DNA of 64,000 bases, taken from Streptomyces sindenensis (lineage in GTDB: Bacteria > Actinomycetota > Actinomycetes > Streptomycetales > Streptomycetaceae). Under the pieces are notes generated by a model. The model had not been told where the DNA came from, ran no database searches, and was given only the letters and a program-made list of their open reading frames with translations. The stretch lies in NCBI RefSeq assembly GCF_014649035.1, contig NZ_BMSG01000023.1:1-64000 (forward strand). Direction: 5' to 3'. The translations under genes were made by a program, and so were the position numbers. Position 1 is the stretch's first letter. Every line of letters begins with the position of its first letter. Below, piece by piece: positions 1 through 7,511 of this stretch.

Positions 1-333
1 TCGGTCCACTGGAGGTCTGTGGTGGTCGGCTTGATGCTCACCCTGAGTCAGGGCTCCTCTCCACTGTTGTAAACCGGTGACTGTTGCCGCACCGGGCGTT
101 GTCGAGCCTACCCCCGTTGCCGGACACGCTTTCCGTGCACTTTCCAGGGTGTGGGCGACCTGTGGAGTTCGCCTCCCGGCGGAATGCACATCCGGCGAAC
201 AGTCACCCTCAACACGACCCCACCCCCGCGAAGGGCGGTGTATCCCCAACGTCTAGAGTGGTCGAGTTCGCGCAAGTCTTCACAAGGGCCTCTCGGTCCG
301 GAGCTTGCTGGGATTTCTCTGTCAGGGGTGTGC
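1..333. promoter_or_regulatory. Upstream region of ctaB, no gene seen
   Basis: No convincing gene is visible before the ctaB start. The stretch is less coding-like than its surroundings and probably carries the ctaB promoter. In related streptomycetes a transketolase gene is, from memory, divergent here, so its promoter may be included. A CAGGGG ribosome-binding site lies at about 323-328, just before the GTG at 334. Confidence 0.4.
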
Positions 334-1281
334 GTGACGGCCGTCGAGTCCCGACCCGCAGGGGTCGCCTTGACTCCCAGCCCAGGGGGCCATCGCCCGT
401 TCGGGGCCCGCGTCAAGGCATTCGTGGCGCTTACCAAGCCACGGATCATCGAGCTGCTGCTCATCACCACCGTTCCGGTGATGTTCCTGGCTGCCCAGGG
501 CGTACCCGATCTGTGGCTCGTTCTCACGACCACCATCGGGGGATACCTCTCCGCGGGCGGCGCCAACGCGCTCAACATGTACATCGACCGGGACATCGAC
601 GCGCTGATGGACCGTACGTCCCAGCGCCCGCTGGTCACGGGCATGGTCAGCCCCCGCGAATGCCTGGCCTTCGGCATCGGCCTCGCGGTGTTCTCCACGC
701 TCTGGTTCGGACTGCTCGTCAACTGGCTCTCGGCCGCCCTCGCGCTCGGCGCGCTGCTCTTCTACGTCGTCATCTACACGATGCTGCTGAAGCGCCGCAC
801 CTCGCAGAACATCGTCTGGGGCGGTATCGCGGGCTGCATGCCGGTCCTCATCGGCTGGTCGGCCGTGACGAACACGGTCTCCTGGGCCGCCGTCATCCTC
901 TTCGCCGTCATCTTCTTCTGGACGCCGCCGCACTACTGGCCGCTGTCGATGAAGGTCAAGGACGACTACGCCCGGGTCGGCGTCCCGATGCTGCCGGTCG
1001 TCGCCACCAACCGGGTGGTCGCCAAGCAGATCGTCCTCTACAGCTGGGTGATGGTCGCGGTCTCGCTGCTGCTGACCCCGCTGGGCTACACCGGCTGGTT
1101 CTACACCGCGGTGGCGCTGCTGGCCGGCGGCGCCTGGCTCTGGGAGGCCCATGGCCTGCAGAACCGTGCCAAGGCCGGGGTGACCGGGGCCAAGCTCAAG
1201 GAGATGCGGCTCTTCCACTGGTCCATCACCTACGTCTCGCTCCTCTTCCTCGCCGTCGCGGTGGACCCCTTCCTCCGCTGA
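334..1281 (+). CDS. ctaB: Protoheme IX farnesyltransferase (heme O synthase)
   Basis: A polytopic membrane prenyltransferase of the UbiA/COX10 family, 315 aa, which adds a farnesyl group to protoheme to make heme O for cytochrome oxidase. The prenyl-diphosphate-binding motif is visible as NMYIDRDIDALMDRTSQRPL, preceded by a conserved LTKPRIIELLLITTVPVMFL segment. Hydrophobic helices fill the rest. I chose GTG 334 because CAGGGG sits 5 bases before it and it gives the family's usual length. A longer in-frame start at 151 would add 61 residues of unconserved sequence. ctaA, the next step in heme A synthesis, lies 1 kb away in the opposite orientation. A hairpin terminator follows directly. Confidence 0.95.
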   Translation: MTAVESRPAGVALTPSPGGHRPFGARVKAFVALTKPRIIELLLITTVPVMFLAAQGVPDLWLVLTTTIGGYLSAGGANALNMYIDRDIDALMDRTSQRPLVTGMVSPRECLAFGIGLAVFSTLWFGLLVNWLSAALALGALLFYVVIYTMLLKRRTSQNIVWGGIAGCMPVLIGWSAVTNTVSWAAVILFAVIFFWTPPHYWPLSMKVKDDYARVGVPMLPVVATNRVVAKQIVLYSWVMVAVSLLLTPLGYTGWFYTAVALLAGGAWLWEAHGLQNRAKAGVTGAKLKEMRLFHWSITYVSLLFLAVAVDPFLR

Positions 1282-1299
1282 CACCCCCGCTTCCGGCGT

Positions 1300-1339
1300 A
1301 CGGGCGGGTCGCGTGGCACAAGCCACGTGACCCGCCCGT
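1300..1339 (+). terminator. Terminator after ctaB
   Basis: An 18-bp stem (1300-1317 with 1322-1339) with a 4-base loop and one G-U type mismatch starts 18 bases after the ctaB stop. There is no clear T-run, as is common in high-GC actinomycetes. Confidence 0.75.
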
Positions 1340-1374
1340 CGCCAGTTCGTCTACCCGTCGGTAGCATCCTGTCC

Positions 1375-1752
1375 ATGGCAGAGACGGCAGCAGACGCAGC
1401 GGACACCGAGCAGACCTCACGGACGGACGCCAGGAAGGCGGCGCGCGACGCGCGCAGGGCGGCGAAGCTCGCCCGCGAGATCGGTGCCTTCGCCAAGGAG
1501 CACGGCGGAGCGGAGGGACAGCTCGCCTACATCGGCCAGGCGGGCGCCCGCATCGTCCTGGTCGGCCAGGACGGCGCCTGGGGCGACCTGGTGGCCCCGA
1601 CCTACGCGGTGGCCGAGAGCGCGACCGCGAAGTCCGGCATCACGATGCACGACGAGTTCGACGGGGAGTTCGCACTCAAGGTCCGCACCGGCCCGTACGA
1701 ATGGTCCCGGATGGCCGGGATCCAGGTCGGCGGCCCCTCCAACGACCGCTGA
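1375..1752 (+). CDS. Conserved hypothetical protein
   Basis: A soluble 125-aa protein whose function I do not recognise. The N-terminal 45 residues are Ala/Arg-rich and charged (RKAARDARRAAKLARE), probably one helix. The rest looks like a small alpha/beta domain (AYIGQAGARIVLVGQDGAWGDLV, then HDEFDGEFALKVRTGPYEWSRMAG). The pattern is what actinobacterial conserved hypotheticals of about this size look like, and codon use is typical, so the gene is probably real. ATG 1375 fits best. An upstream in-frame start at 1327 lies inside the ctaB terminator and would be unusual. It is single, between ctaB and a decayed amidohydrolase. Confidence 0.75.
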   Translation: MAETAADAADTEQTSRTDARKAARDARRAAKLAREIGAFAKEHGGAEGQLAYIGQAGARIVLVGQDGAWGDLVAPTYAVAESATAKSGITMHDEFDGEFALKVRTGPYEWSRMAGIQVGGPSNDR

Positions 1753-1850
1753 TCCGGCTTCCGCTCCCGGCGGGTGCCCCGTCGGGCCACGCCTGACCCG
1801 GGGCTCACCCGTTGGGCCGTGCGTACCCACGCCGTCCCAGGGAGCCCCGG

Positions 1851-2225
1851 ATGACCGACACCGTGCCCGTGGCCGATCCGGTCGACCAGAACGGCCACGG
1901 CGTGCTCCGCACCGAGCTGGGCCTCGGCACCTTCGAGGCCCGGCTCGGTGCCGCCCGCGCCCCGGCCGCCCCCGGCACCACCTTCTTCGGCACCCGGACC
2001 GGCTTCGCCGTGCGCCGCTGATGCCCGCCGCTGCTCGGCCTCGAAGCCCACTGCCCGCCCACCCGCCATCCGGCCAGGCGGCGCGAGCCGGGCGTCGCCG
2101 AGACCTCTTCGCCGCCTGCTGCGGGCCACCGGGCCCGGTCCGGGTGTGGGCGGCGGCCGGACGCGGCCCGGGTCGCCACGATGATCGGGTCGGGCAACGC
2201 GCGCCGGGTGTACGGGCTGGAGTGA
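1851..2225 (+). pseudogene. Decayed amidohydrolase (metal-dependent hydrolase) remnant
   Basis: Pieces of one amidohydrolase-type gene survive on the + strand. ATG 1851 opens a reading frame whose end, GTTFFGTRTGFAVRR, meets TGA at 2019-2021 where a TGG (Trp) would fit. The same frame continues as CPPLLGLEAHCPP. A shifted frame at 2110 gives RRLLRATG. The original frame then resumes at the 3' end as ATMIGSGNARRVYGLE, ending in TGA 2223-2225, which is the classic amidohydrolase C-terminus. An intact enzyme has about 370 residues, so most of the barrel between RRLLRATG and the C-terminus is deleted. The gene cannot make an active enzyme. The family assignment rests on motifs recalled from memory. 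Confidence 0.7.
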
Positions 2226-2263
2226 GGCGCGAAGAGGGCGGCAGGCCCTCGGCCCCGGAGCAC

Positions 2264-2303
2264 GGGTGAGGGGCGGCAGCCCCCGGCCCGCCGCCCCTCA
2301 CCC
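2264..2303 (-). terminator. Terminator after ctaA
   Basis: A perfect 14-bp stem (2264-2277 with 2290-2303) with a 12-base loop lies just beyond the ctaA stop. It could also end transcription from the decayed gene on the other strand. Confidence 0.7.
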
Positions 2304-2345
2304 GCTGTACGTATGTGTCTGCTCAGGCCGTACGTGTGTGTCTGT

Positions 2346-3332
2346 TCAGACGGCCGTCGCCGGTGCCGTCCGAGGCCGCTCGGCGGACGGGCCGGGCAGC
2401 GGGGCGGTCGCGTCGTCGCCGCGCTCGCGCATGCTCAGGACGAGCCGTACCACGGCGATCAACAGGATGGCCGAGCCGAACATGTGGACGCCGACCAGGA
2501 TCTCGGGGACGTCGCTGAAGTACTGCACGTACCCGATCGCGCCCTGGGCGAGCAGCACGAGCAGCAGGTCACGGGCGCGGGCCCGGGTGTCGGCGGGCGC
2601 GTCGACCACCCGCAGGGCCAGCCACATCGCGATGGCCAGGGCGCAGACCACCCAGGCGGCGATGGCGTGGACATGGGCGGCGGCCGACCAGTCCCACGGC
2701 ATGCGCGGCACGTCGCTGCTGTCGCCGGCGTGCTTGCCGGAGCCGGTCACCGAGGTGCCCAGCACGATCAGTACCACCGTCGTCGCCACGATCGCCCACG
2801 CCAGCCGGCGCACCGGCAGCGGGGCCCGGGGCCGCGGCGGACCGTCGCCCTCGCCGATCCGTACCCAGGTGATCACGGCGATCGCCAGGAGCGTGTTGGC
2901 CAGCAGGAAGTGCCCGGCCACCGTCCACGGGTTGAGTCCCGCCCAGACCGTGATGCCGCCGAGCACGGCGTTGCCCAGCACGATCCAGAACTGCGACCAG
3001 GCCAGCCGGGTCAGCTTGCGGCGGCGTGGCTTCATCGAGCTGACGGCGATGATCGCCCAGCCGACCGCGGCCGACAGCACATAGGTCAGCATCCGGTTGC
3101 CGAACTCGATCGCGCCGTGCAACCCCTGCTCGGGCGTCGCGAACAGGCTGTCGTCGGTGCACTTGGGCCAGGTGTCGCAGCCGAGGCCCGAACCGGTGAG
3201 CCGGACGGCCCCGCCGGTGACGATGATGAAGACGCTCATCACGACGGCGGAGAGCGCGGCGCGCTTCACCACCTTGGTGGACGGCGTCCAGCGCTTGGCG
3301 ATGAGGGAGATGGGGGTTTCCACGCGGACCAT
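2346..3332 (-). CDS. ctaA: Heme A synthase, COX15/CtaA family
   Basis: A membrane protein of 328 aa with about eight hydrophobic segments that converts heme O to heme A by oxidising a methyl group. It carries the family's extracellular Cys pair (GSGLGCDTWPKC) and conserved His residues in helices (LHGAIEFGNRMLTY, AGHFLLANTLLAI, AHVHAIAAWVV, VGVHMFGSAILL). ATG 3332 gives MVRVETPISLIAKRW and the expected length. A farther upstream start would add 52 unconserved residues. It lies 77 bases downstream of the ABC-2 permease gene on the same strand, so the exporter and ctaA may be co-transcribed. ctaB, its partner, is 1 kb away on the other strand. Confidence 0.93.
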   Translation of the reverse strand: MVRVETPISLIAKRWTPSTKVVKRAALSAVVMSVFIIVTGGAVRLTGSGLGCDTWPKCTDDSLFATPEQGLHGAIEFGNRMLTYVLSAAVGWAIIAVSSMKPRRRKLTRLAWSQFWIVLGNAVLGGITVWAGLNPWTVAGHFLLANTLLAIAVITWVRIGEGDGPPRPRAPLPVRRLAWAIVATTVVLIVLGTSVTGSGKHAGDSSDVPRMPWDWSAAAHVHAIAAWVVCALAIAMWLALRVVDAPADTRARARDLLLVLLAQGAIGYVQYFSDVPEILVGVHMFGSAILLIAVVRLVLSMRERGDDATAPLPGPSAERPRTAPATAV

Positions 3333-3409
3333 CGTAGGACGGGGCTTGTGCGCGTTTTCACGAGGGGGTGGTACGTGCTTGCTTGCCCGGGAAGATCCCC
3401 GTTGCAGCC

Positions 3410-4177
3410 CTACTCCCAGCGGAAGAACTTCGCGGCCGCGCCGAGCCCCAGCACCGCCCACACCGCGAGGATCCCGGCCTGGGCCCACGGCATCGACGCG
3501 CCGTGCTGGAGGACGTCCCGCAACCCTTCCGAGAGTGCCGAGACGGGCAGCAGCCCCAGCACCGACTGCACCGCGTCCGGGAACTTCTCCAGCGGCACGA
3601 TGACCCCGCCGCCGACCAGCAGCAGCAGGAAGACCAGATTGGCGGCGGCGAGCGTCGCCTCCGCCTTCAGCGTCCCCGCCATCAGCAGCCCGAGCCCGGA
3701 GAACGCGGCGGTTCCCAGGACCAGGAGCAGCAGCACCGAGAGCGGGTTGCCCCCGGGCGACCAGCCGAGCGCGAAGGCGATCGCCGTCAGCAGCACGATC
3801 TGGAGCACCTCGGTGACGAGCACCGACAGCGTCTTCGCGGTCATCAGAGCCCAGCGGGGCAGCGGGGAGGCCCCGAGCCGCTTGAGGACCCCGTAACGGC
3901 GCTCGAAGCCGGTGGCGATGGCCTGGCCGGTGAAGGCGGTGGACATCACGGCGAGGGCCAGGATGCCCGGGGCCAGGAAGTCGACCGACGCGCCCGAGCC
4001 CGTGTCGACGATGTCGACCGCGCTGAACAGCACCAGCAGCAGCGTCGGGATGATCACCGTCAGCAGCAGCTGCTCGCCGTTGCGCAGCAGCATCCGGGTC
4101 TCCAGCGCGGTCTGCGCGGCGATCATCCGGGGGAGCGGGGCGGCGCCGGGGCGCGGGGTGTACGTACCGGCGCTCAT
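3410..4177 (-). CDS. ABC-2 type transporter permease
   Basis: A 255-aa membrane protein with six predicted helices and the ABC-2 pattern: an N-terminal amphipathic part (ALETRMLLRNGEQLLLTVIIPTLLLVLF) and a late VGGGVIVPLEKFPDAVQSVLGLLPVSALSEGLRDVL segment. It should form the channel of an exporter with the ATPase gene just upstream, whose stop overlaps its ATG by 4 bases (ATGA). The substrate cannot be read from sequence; drug, lipid or heme-related cargo are all possible. Position before ctaA and opposite the suf operon suggests, as inference only, a link to heme or redox cofactor physiology. Confidence 0.88.
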   Translation of the reverse strand: MSAGTYTPRPGAAPLPRMIAAQTALETRMLLRNGEQLLLTVIIPTLLLVLFSAVDIVDTGSGASVDFLAPGILALAVMSTAFTGQAIATGFERRYGVLKRLGASPLPRWALMTAKTLSVLVTEVLQIVLLTAIAFALGWSPGGNPLSVLLLLVLGTAAFSGLGLLMAGTLKAEATLAAANLVFLLLLVGGGVIVPLEKFPDAVQSVLGLLPVSALSEGLRDVLQHGASMPWAQAGILAVWAVLGLGAAAKFFRWE

Positions 4178-5115
4178 GCGCGCAGCTCCTTGCCGGTCAG
4201 TTGCTTGCCGGTCAGTTCGAGGAAGACGTCCTCCAGGGTGTGCCGCTCGACCGAGATGCCCTCGGGCATCACGCCGTGCTGCGCGCACCAGGAGGTCACG
4301 GTGGCCAGCAGCTGCGGGTCGACGCTCCCGGTGATCCGGTACGTCCCCGGCAGCGGCTCGGCCGCCCCGCAGCCGTCGGGCAGCGCCTTGAGGAGGGAGC
4401 CGAGGTCGAGCCCCGGCCGGCCGGTGAAGCGCAGGGTGTTCTCCGCGCCGCCCCGGCAGAGCCGCTCCGGGCTGCCCTGGGCGACGACCCGGCCCGCGTC
4501 GATGATCGCGACGTCGTCGGCGAGCGTTTCGGCCTCGTCCATGAAGTGGGTGGTCAGCACCACGGACACGCCGTCGGCGTGCAGCTCGCGGACCAGGTCC
4601 CAGGTGGACCGGCGGGCCTGCGGGTCGAGCCCGGCGGTCGGCTCGTCCAGGAAGACCAGCTCGGGCCGGCCGACGACCGCCATGGCCAGCGAGAGGCGCT
4701 GCTGCTGGCCGCCGGAGAGCCGCCGGTAGGCGGTGCGGCCGCAGTCCCCCAGGCCGAGACGCTCGATCAGCGTGTCCACGTCGAGGGGGTGGGCGTGCAG
4801 CTTGGCCATGTGGCGGAGCATCTCGTCGGCGCGGGCGCCGGAGTACACGCCGCCGGACTGGAGCATCACCCCGACCCGCGGACGCAGCCGCTCCGCGTCG
4901 GCGACCGGGTCGAGGCCGAGGACCCGTACGGTGCCCGCGTCGGGGCGGCGGTAGCCCTCGCAGGTCTCGATGGTGGTGGTCTTCCCGGCGCCGTTCGGGC
5001 CGAGGACGGCCGTCACCGCGCCGGCCGCGACGACCAGATCGAGGCCGTTCACCGCGGTCTTCGCGCCGTACCGCTTCACCAGGCCGGTGACCTGTACGAC
5101 GGGCTCGTTCTCCAT
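4174..5115 (-). CDS. ABC transporter ATP-binding protein (ABC-2 exporter)
   Basis: A 313-aa ATPase of the DrrA/CcmA-like class. Walker A is GPNGAGKTT near residue 38, the signature is LSGGQQQRLSLA, Walker B is LVFLDEPTAGLD, and the switch His is in VLTTHFMDEAETL. The C-terminal 90 residues (TLRFTGRPGLDLGSLL to ISVERHTLEDVFLELTGKQL) are the domain usual for two-component ABC-2 exporters. ATG 5115 gives MENEPVVQVTGLVKRYG. The stop overlaps the permease start. It is divergent from sufR across 136 bases that contain the suf operator, so its own expression may be affected by the same region. Confidence 0.93.
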   Translation of the reverse strand: MENEPVVQVTGLVKRYGAKTAVNGLDLVVAAGAVTAVLGPNGAGKTTTIETCEGYRRPDAGTVRVLGLDPVADAERLRPRVGVMLQSGGVYSGARADEMLRHMAKLHAHPLDVDTLIERLGLGDCGRTAYRRLSGGQQQRLSLAMAVVGRPELVFLDEPTAGLDPQARRSTWDLVRELHADGVSVVLTTHFMDEAETLADDVAIIDAGRVVAQGSPERLCRGGAENTLRFTGRPGLDLGSLLKALPDGCGAAEPLPGTYRITGSVDPQLLATVTSWCAQHGVMPEGISVERHTLEDVFLELTGKQLTGKELRA

Positions 5116-5165
5116 GGCAGGGAAGTCTAGGCAGGGTCCGGAGGAGGCCCGCCCCCGGGGCCAGA

Positions 5166-5179
5166 TTAGGTAACCCTAA
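5166..5179. promoter_or_regulatory. TTAGG-N4-CCTAA dyad between ABC exporter and sufR
   Basis: A 14-bp dyad, TTAGG, TAAC, CCTAA, lies in the divergent intergenic region. It resembles half of an actinobacterial iron box (DmdR/IdeR consensus begins TTAGG and ends CCTAA over 19 bp), but is 5 bases too short to be a canonical one. It could be an operator for either gene. Confidence 0.3.
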
Positions 5180-5238
5180 GTGACGAACCACACCGTAGAT
5201 CGTTTCGGACCGTGGTTGTCAGGGTCGAATGAATTACG

Positions 5239-5252
5239 CAACAATGGTGTTG
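5239..5252 (+). promoter_or_regulatory. Probable SufR operator and suf promoter core
   Basis: The perfect palindrome CAACA-ATGG-TGTTG covers the end of the promoter and the first base of the sufR GTG. It fits the pattern CAAC-N6-GTTG, which I recall as the reported SufR site in Streptomyces. A candidate -35 TTGTCA (5216-5221), an 18-base spacer and a -10 AACAAT (5240-5245) put the transcription start at or next to GTG 5252. The sufR mRNA is therefore probably leaderless, and the operator overlaps the -10 box, as expected for autorepression. Confidence 0.7.
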
Positions 5253-5995
5253 TGAAATACGACGGACGGGCTCCTCAGGAGGAACTCGCGACCGGTGAGC
5301 GCTCGACGCGCAACCGGGTCGCGCGCTCCATCCTGGACCACGGTCCCTCCACCGTCGCGGACCTCGCCAAGCGGCTCGGTCTCACCCAGGCCGCCGTCCG
5401 CCGCCACCTGGACGCCCTCGTCTCCGACGATGTCGTCGAAGCCCGTGAACAGCGGGTGTACGGGGCGCGGACCCGCGGCAGGCCCGCCAAGGTGTTCGCC
5501 CTGACGGACTGCGGCAGGGACGCCTTCGACCAGTCCTACGACAAGCTGGCCGCCGACGCCCTGCGCTTCATCGCCGAATCCGGCGGGGACGAGGCGGTCA
5601 TCGCCTTCGCCCGCGCCCGGATGGCCGCGATGGGCGAGGCGTACCGCGCCGCGGTCGAGGCCGCGGAGCCCGCGAGGCGCACCGAGGCCCTGGCCAGGGC
5701 CCTGTCCGCCGACGGGTACGCTGCTACGGCGCGAAGCGCGCCGGGCCCGCAGCAGGGCGAACAGCTGTGTCAGCACCACTGCCCGGTGGCGCATGTCGCC
5801 GAGCAGTTCCCACAGCTGTGCGAGGCGGAGACGGAATTCTTCTCCAGCCTCCTCGGGACCCATGTGCAGCGGCTGGCCACCCTCGCCCACGGCGACGGCG
5901 TGTGCACGACGTATGTGCCGCGAAGTGGCCACGCAGCACCCCCACAGACCACCCATTCAGCATCTGCAAGCACGGCCGGGAGGAACCCCGCATGA
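5252..5995 (+). CDS. sufR: SufR, Fe-S cluster-binding ArsR/DeoR-like repressor of the suf operon
   Basis: A 247-aa regulator with a winged helix at residues 24-85 (VADLAKRLGLTQAAVRRHLDAL) and a C-terminal sensor part carrying Cys173, Cys177 and Cys190 (CQHHC then FPQLC) and a fourth Cys218. This cysteine set is that of SufR proteins, which hold a 4Fe-4S cluster and repress suf when the cluster is intact. GTG 5252 is preferred: upstream codons to 5180 are promoter sequence with the palindrome, and no Shine-Dalgarno is visible, consistent with leaderless translation. Its stop overlaps the sufB ATG (ATGA), so it is the first gene of the operon and is translationally coupled to sufB. Confidence 0.93.
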   Translation: MKYDGRAPQEELATGERSTRNRVARSILDHGPSTVADLAKRLGLTQAAVRRHLDALVSDDVVEAREQRVYGARTRGRPAKVFALTDCGRDAFDQSYDKLAADALRFIAESGGDEAVIAFARARMAAMGEAYRAAVEAAEPARRTEALARALSADGYAATARSAPGPQQGEQLCQHHCPVAHVAEQFPQLCEAETEFFSSLLGTHVQRLATLAHGDGVCTTYVPRSGHAAPPQTTHSASASTAGRNPA

Positions 5996-7413
5996 CGCTC
6001 CCCACGGAGACTGCCCACCCTGAGCTCGAGGGTCTGGGTACGTACGAATTCGGCTGGGCCGACTCCGACGCGGCAGGCGCGGCGGCGAAGCGCGGTCTCT
6101 CCGAGGCTGTCGTCCGCGACATCTCGGAGAAGAAGAACGAGCCCGAGTGGATGCTGAAGCTGCGGCTCAAGGGCCTCAAGCTCTTCGACAAGAAGCCCAT
6201 GCCCAGCTGGGGCTCGGACCTGTCGGGCATCGACTTCGACAACATCAAGTACTTCGTGCGCTCCACGGAGAAGCAGGCCGCCTCCTGGGAGGACCTGCCC
6301 GAGGACATCAAGAACACGTACGACAAGCTCGGCATCCCCGAGGCGGAGAAGCAGCGCCTCGTCGCCGGTGTCGCCGCGCAGTACGAGTCCGAGGTCGTCT
6401 ACCACCAGATCCGCGAGGACCTGGAGGAGCAGGGCGTCATCTTCCTGGACACCGACACCGCGCTGAAGGAGCACCCGGAGCTCTTCAAGGAGTACTTCGG
6501 CACCGTCATCCCGGTCGGCGACAACAAGTTCGCCTCGCTGAACACGGCCGTGTGGTCCGGCGGCTCGTTCATCTACGTGCCCAAGGGCGTCCACGTGGAC
6601 ATCCCGCTCCAGGCCTACTTCCGTATCAACACGGAGAACATGGGCCAGTTCGAGCGGACGCTGATCATCGTCGACGAGGACGCCTACGTCCACTACGTCG
6701 AGGGCTGCACCGCCCCGATCTACTCCTCGGACTCGCTGCACAGCGCCGTGGTCGAGATCATCGTGAAGAAGGGCGGCCGCTGCCGCTACACGACCATCCA
6801 GAACTGGTCGAACAACGTCTACAACCTGGTCACCAAGCGGGCCGTGGCCTACGAGGGCGCGACCATGGAGTGGGTCGACGGCAACATCGGCTCCAAGGTC
6901 ACCATGAAGTACCCGGCCGTCTACCTGATGGGCGAGCACGCCAAGGGCGAGACCCTGTCCATCGCCTTCGCGGGCGAGGGCCAGCACCAGGACGCCGGCG
7001 CCAAGATGGTCCACATGGCCCCGAACACCTCCTCGAACATCGTCTCCAAGTCGGTGGCGCGAGGCGGCGGCCGCACGTCCTACCGCGGACTGATCGAGAT
7101 CGGCGAGGGCGCGCCGGGCGCGAAGTCCAACGTCCTCTGCGACGCTCTGCTGGTCGACACGGTCTCCCGCTCGGACACCTACCCCTACGTCGACGTCCGC
7201 GAGGACGACGTGTCGATGGGCCACGAGGCGACCGTCTCCAAGGTCTCCGAGGACCAGCTCTTCTACCTCATGAGCCGTGGTCTCACCGAGTTCGAGGCCA
7301 TGGCGATGATCGTGCGCGGCTTCGTCGAGCCGATCGCCAAGGAGCTGCCCATGGAGTACGCCCTGGAGCTCAACCGGCTGATCGAGCTGCAGATGGAGGG
7401 TTCGGTCGGCTAG
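5992..7413 (+). CDS. sufB: Fe-S cluster assembly scaffold SufB
   Basis: A 473-aa protein, the usual SufB length, with the right-handed beta-helix core and conserved segments SIYVPKG-like (GGSFIYVPKGVHVDIPLQAYFRIN), VEGCTAPIYSSDSLHSAVVEI, and a C-terminal helix FVEPIAKELPMEYALELNRLIELQMEGSVG. SufB with SufD and the ATPase SufC forms the SufBC2D scaffold on which clusters are built in the cytoplasm. ATG 5992 follows a GGAGGAA-like site (CGGGAGGAACCCC) and overlaps the sufR stop by 4 bases. sufD starts 98 bases later. Confidence 0.97.
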   Translation: MTLPTETAHPELEGLGTYEFGWADSDAAGAAAKRGLSEAVVRDISEKKNEPEWMLKLRLKGLKLFDKKPMPSWGSDLSGIDFDNIKYFVRSTEKQAASWEDLPEDIKNTYDKLGIPEAEKQRLVAGVAAQYESEVVYHQIREDLEEQGVIFLDTDTALKEHPELFKEYFGTVIPVGDNKFASLNTAVWSGGSFIYVPKGVHVDIPLQAYFRINTENMGQFERTLIIVDEDAYVHYVEGCTAPIYSSDSLHSAVVEIIVKKGGRCRYTTIQNWSNNVYNLVTKRAVAYEGATMEWVDGNIGSKVTMKYPAVYLMGEHAKGETLSIAFAGEGQHQDAGAKMVHMAPNTSSNIVSKSVARGGGRTSYRGLIEIGEGAPGAKSNVLCDALLVDTVSRSDTYPYVDVREDDVSMGHEATVSKVSEDQLFYLMSRGLTEFEAMAMIVRGFVEPIAKELPMEYALELNRLIELQMEGSVG

Positions 7414-7511
7414 GTCCGCACCCGAGGACCACCGGGACGGCCGTGCGCGGCCGTCCCCGCCCCACCGAACCACCCCCCTTCTTGACTGAGAAAGCGAGCA
7501 CTACGACAGCC

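Noticed and set aside
5166..5179. Canonical DmdR/IdeR iron box
   Set aside because: Arms fit but the site is 14 bp, not 19, and the middle does not match; kept only as a weak dyad.
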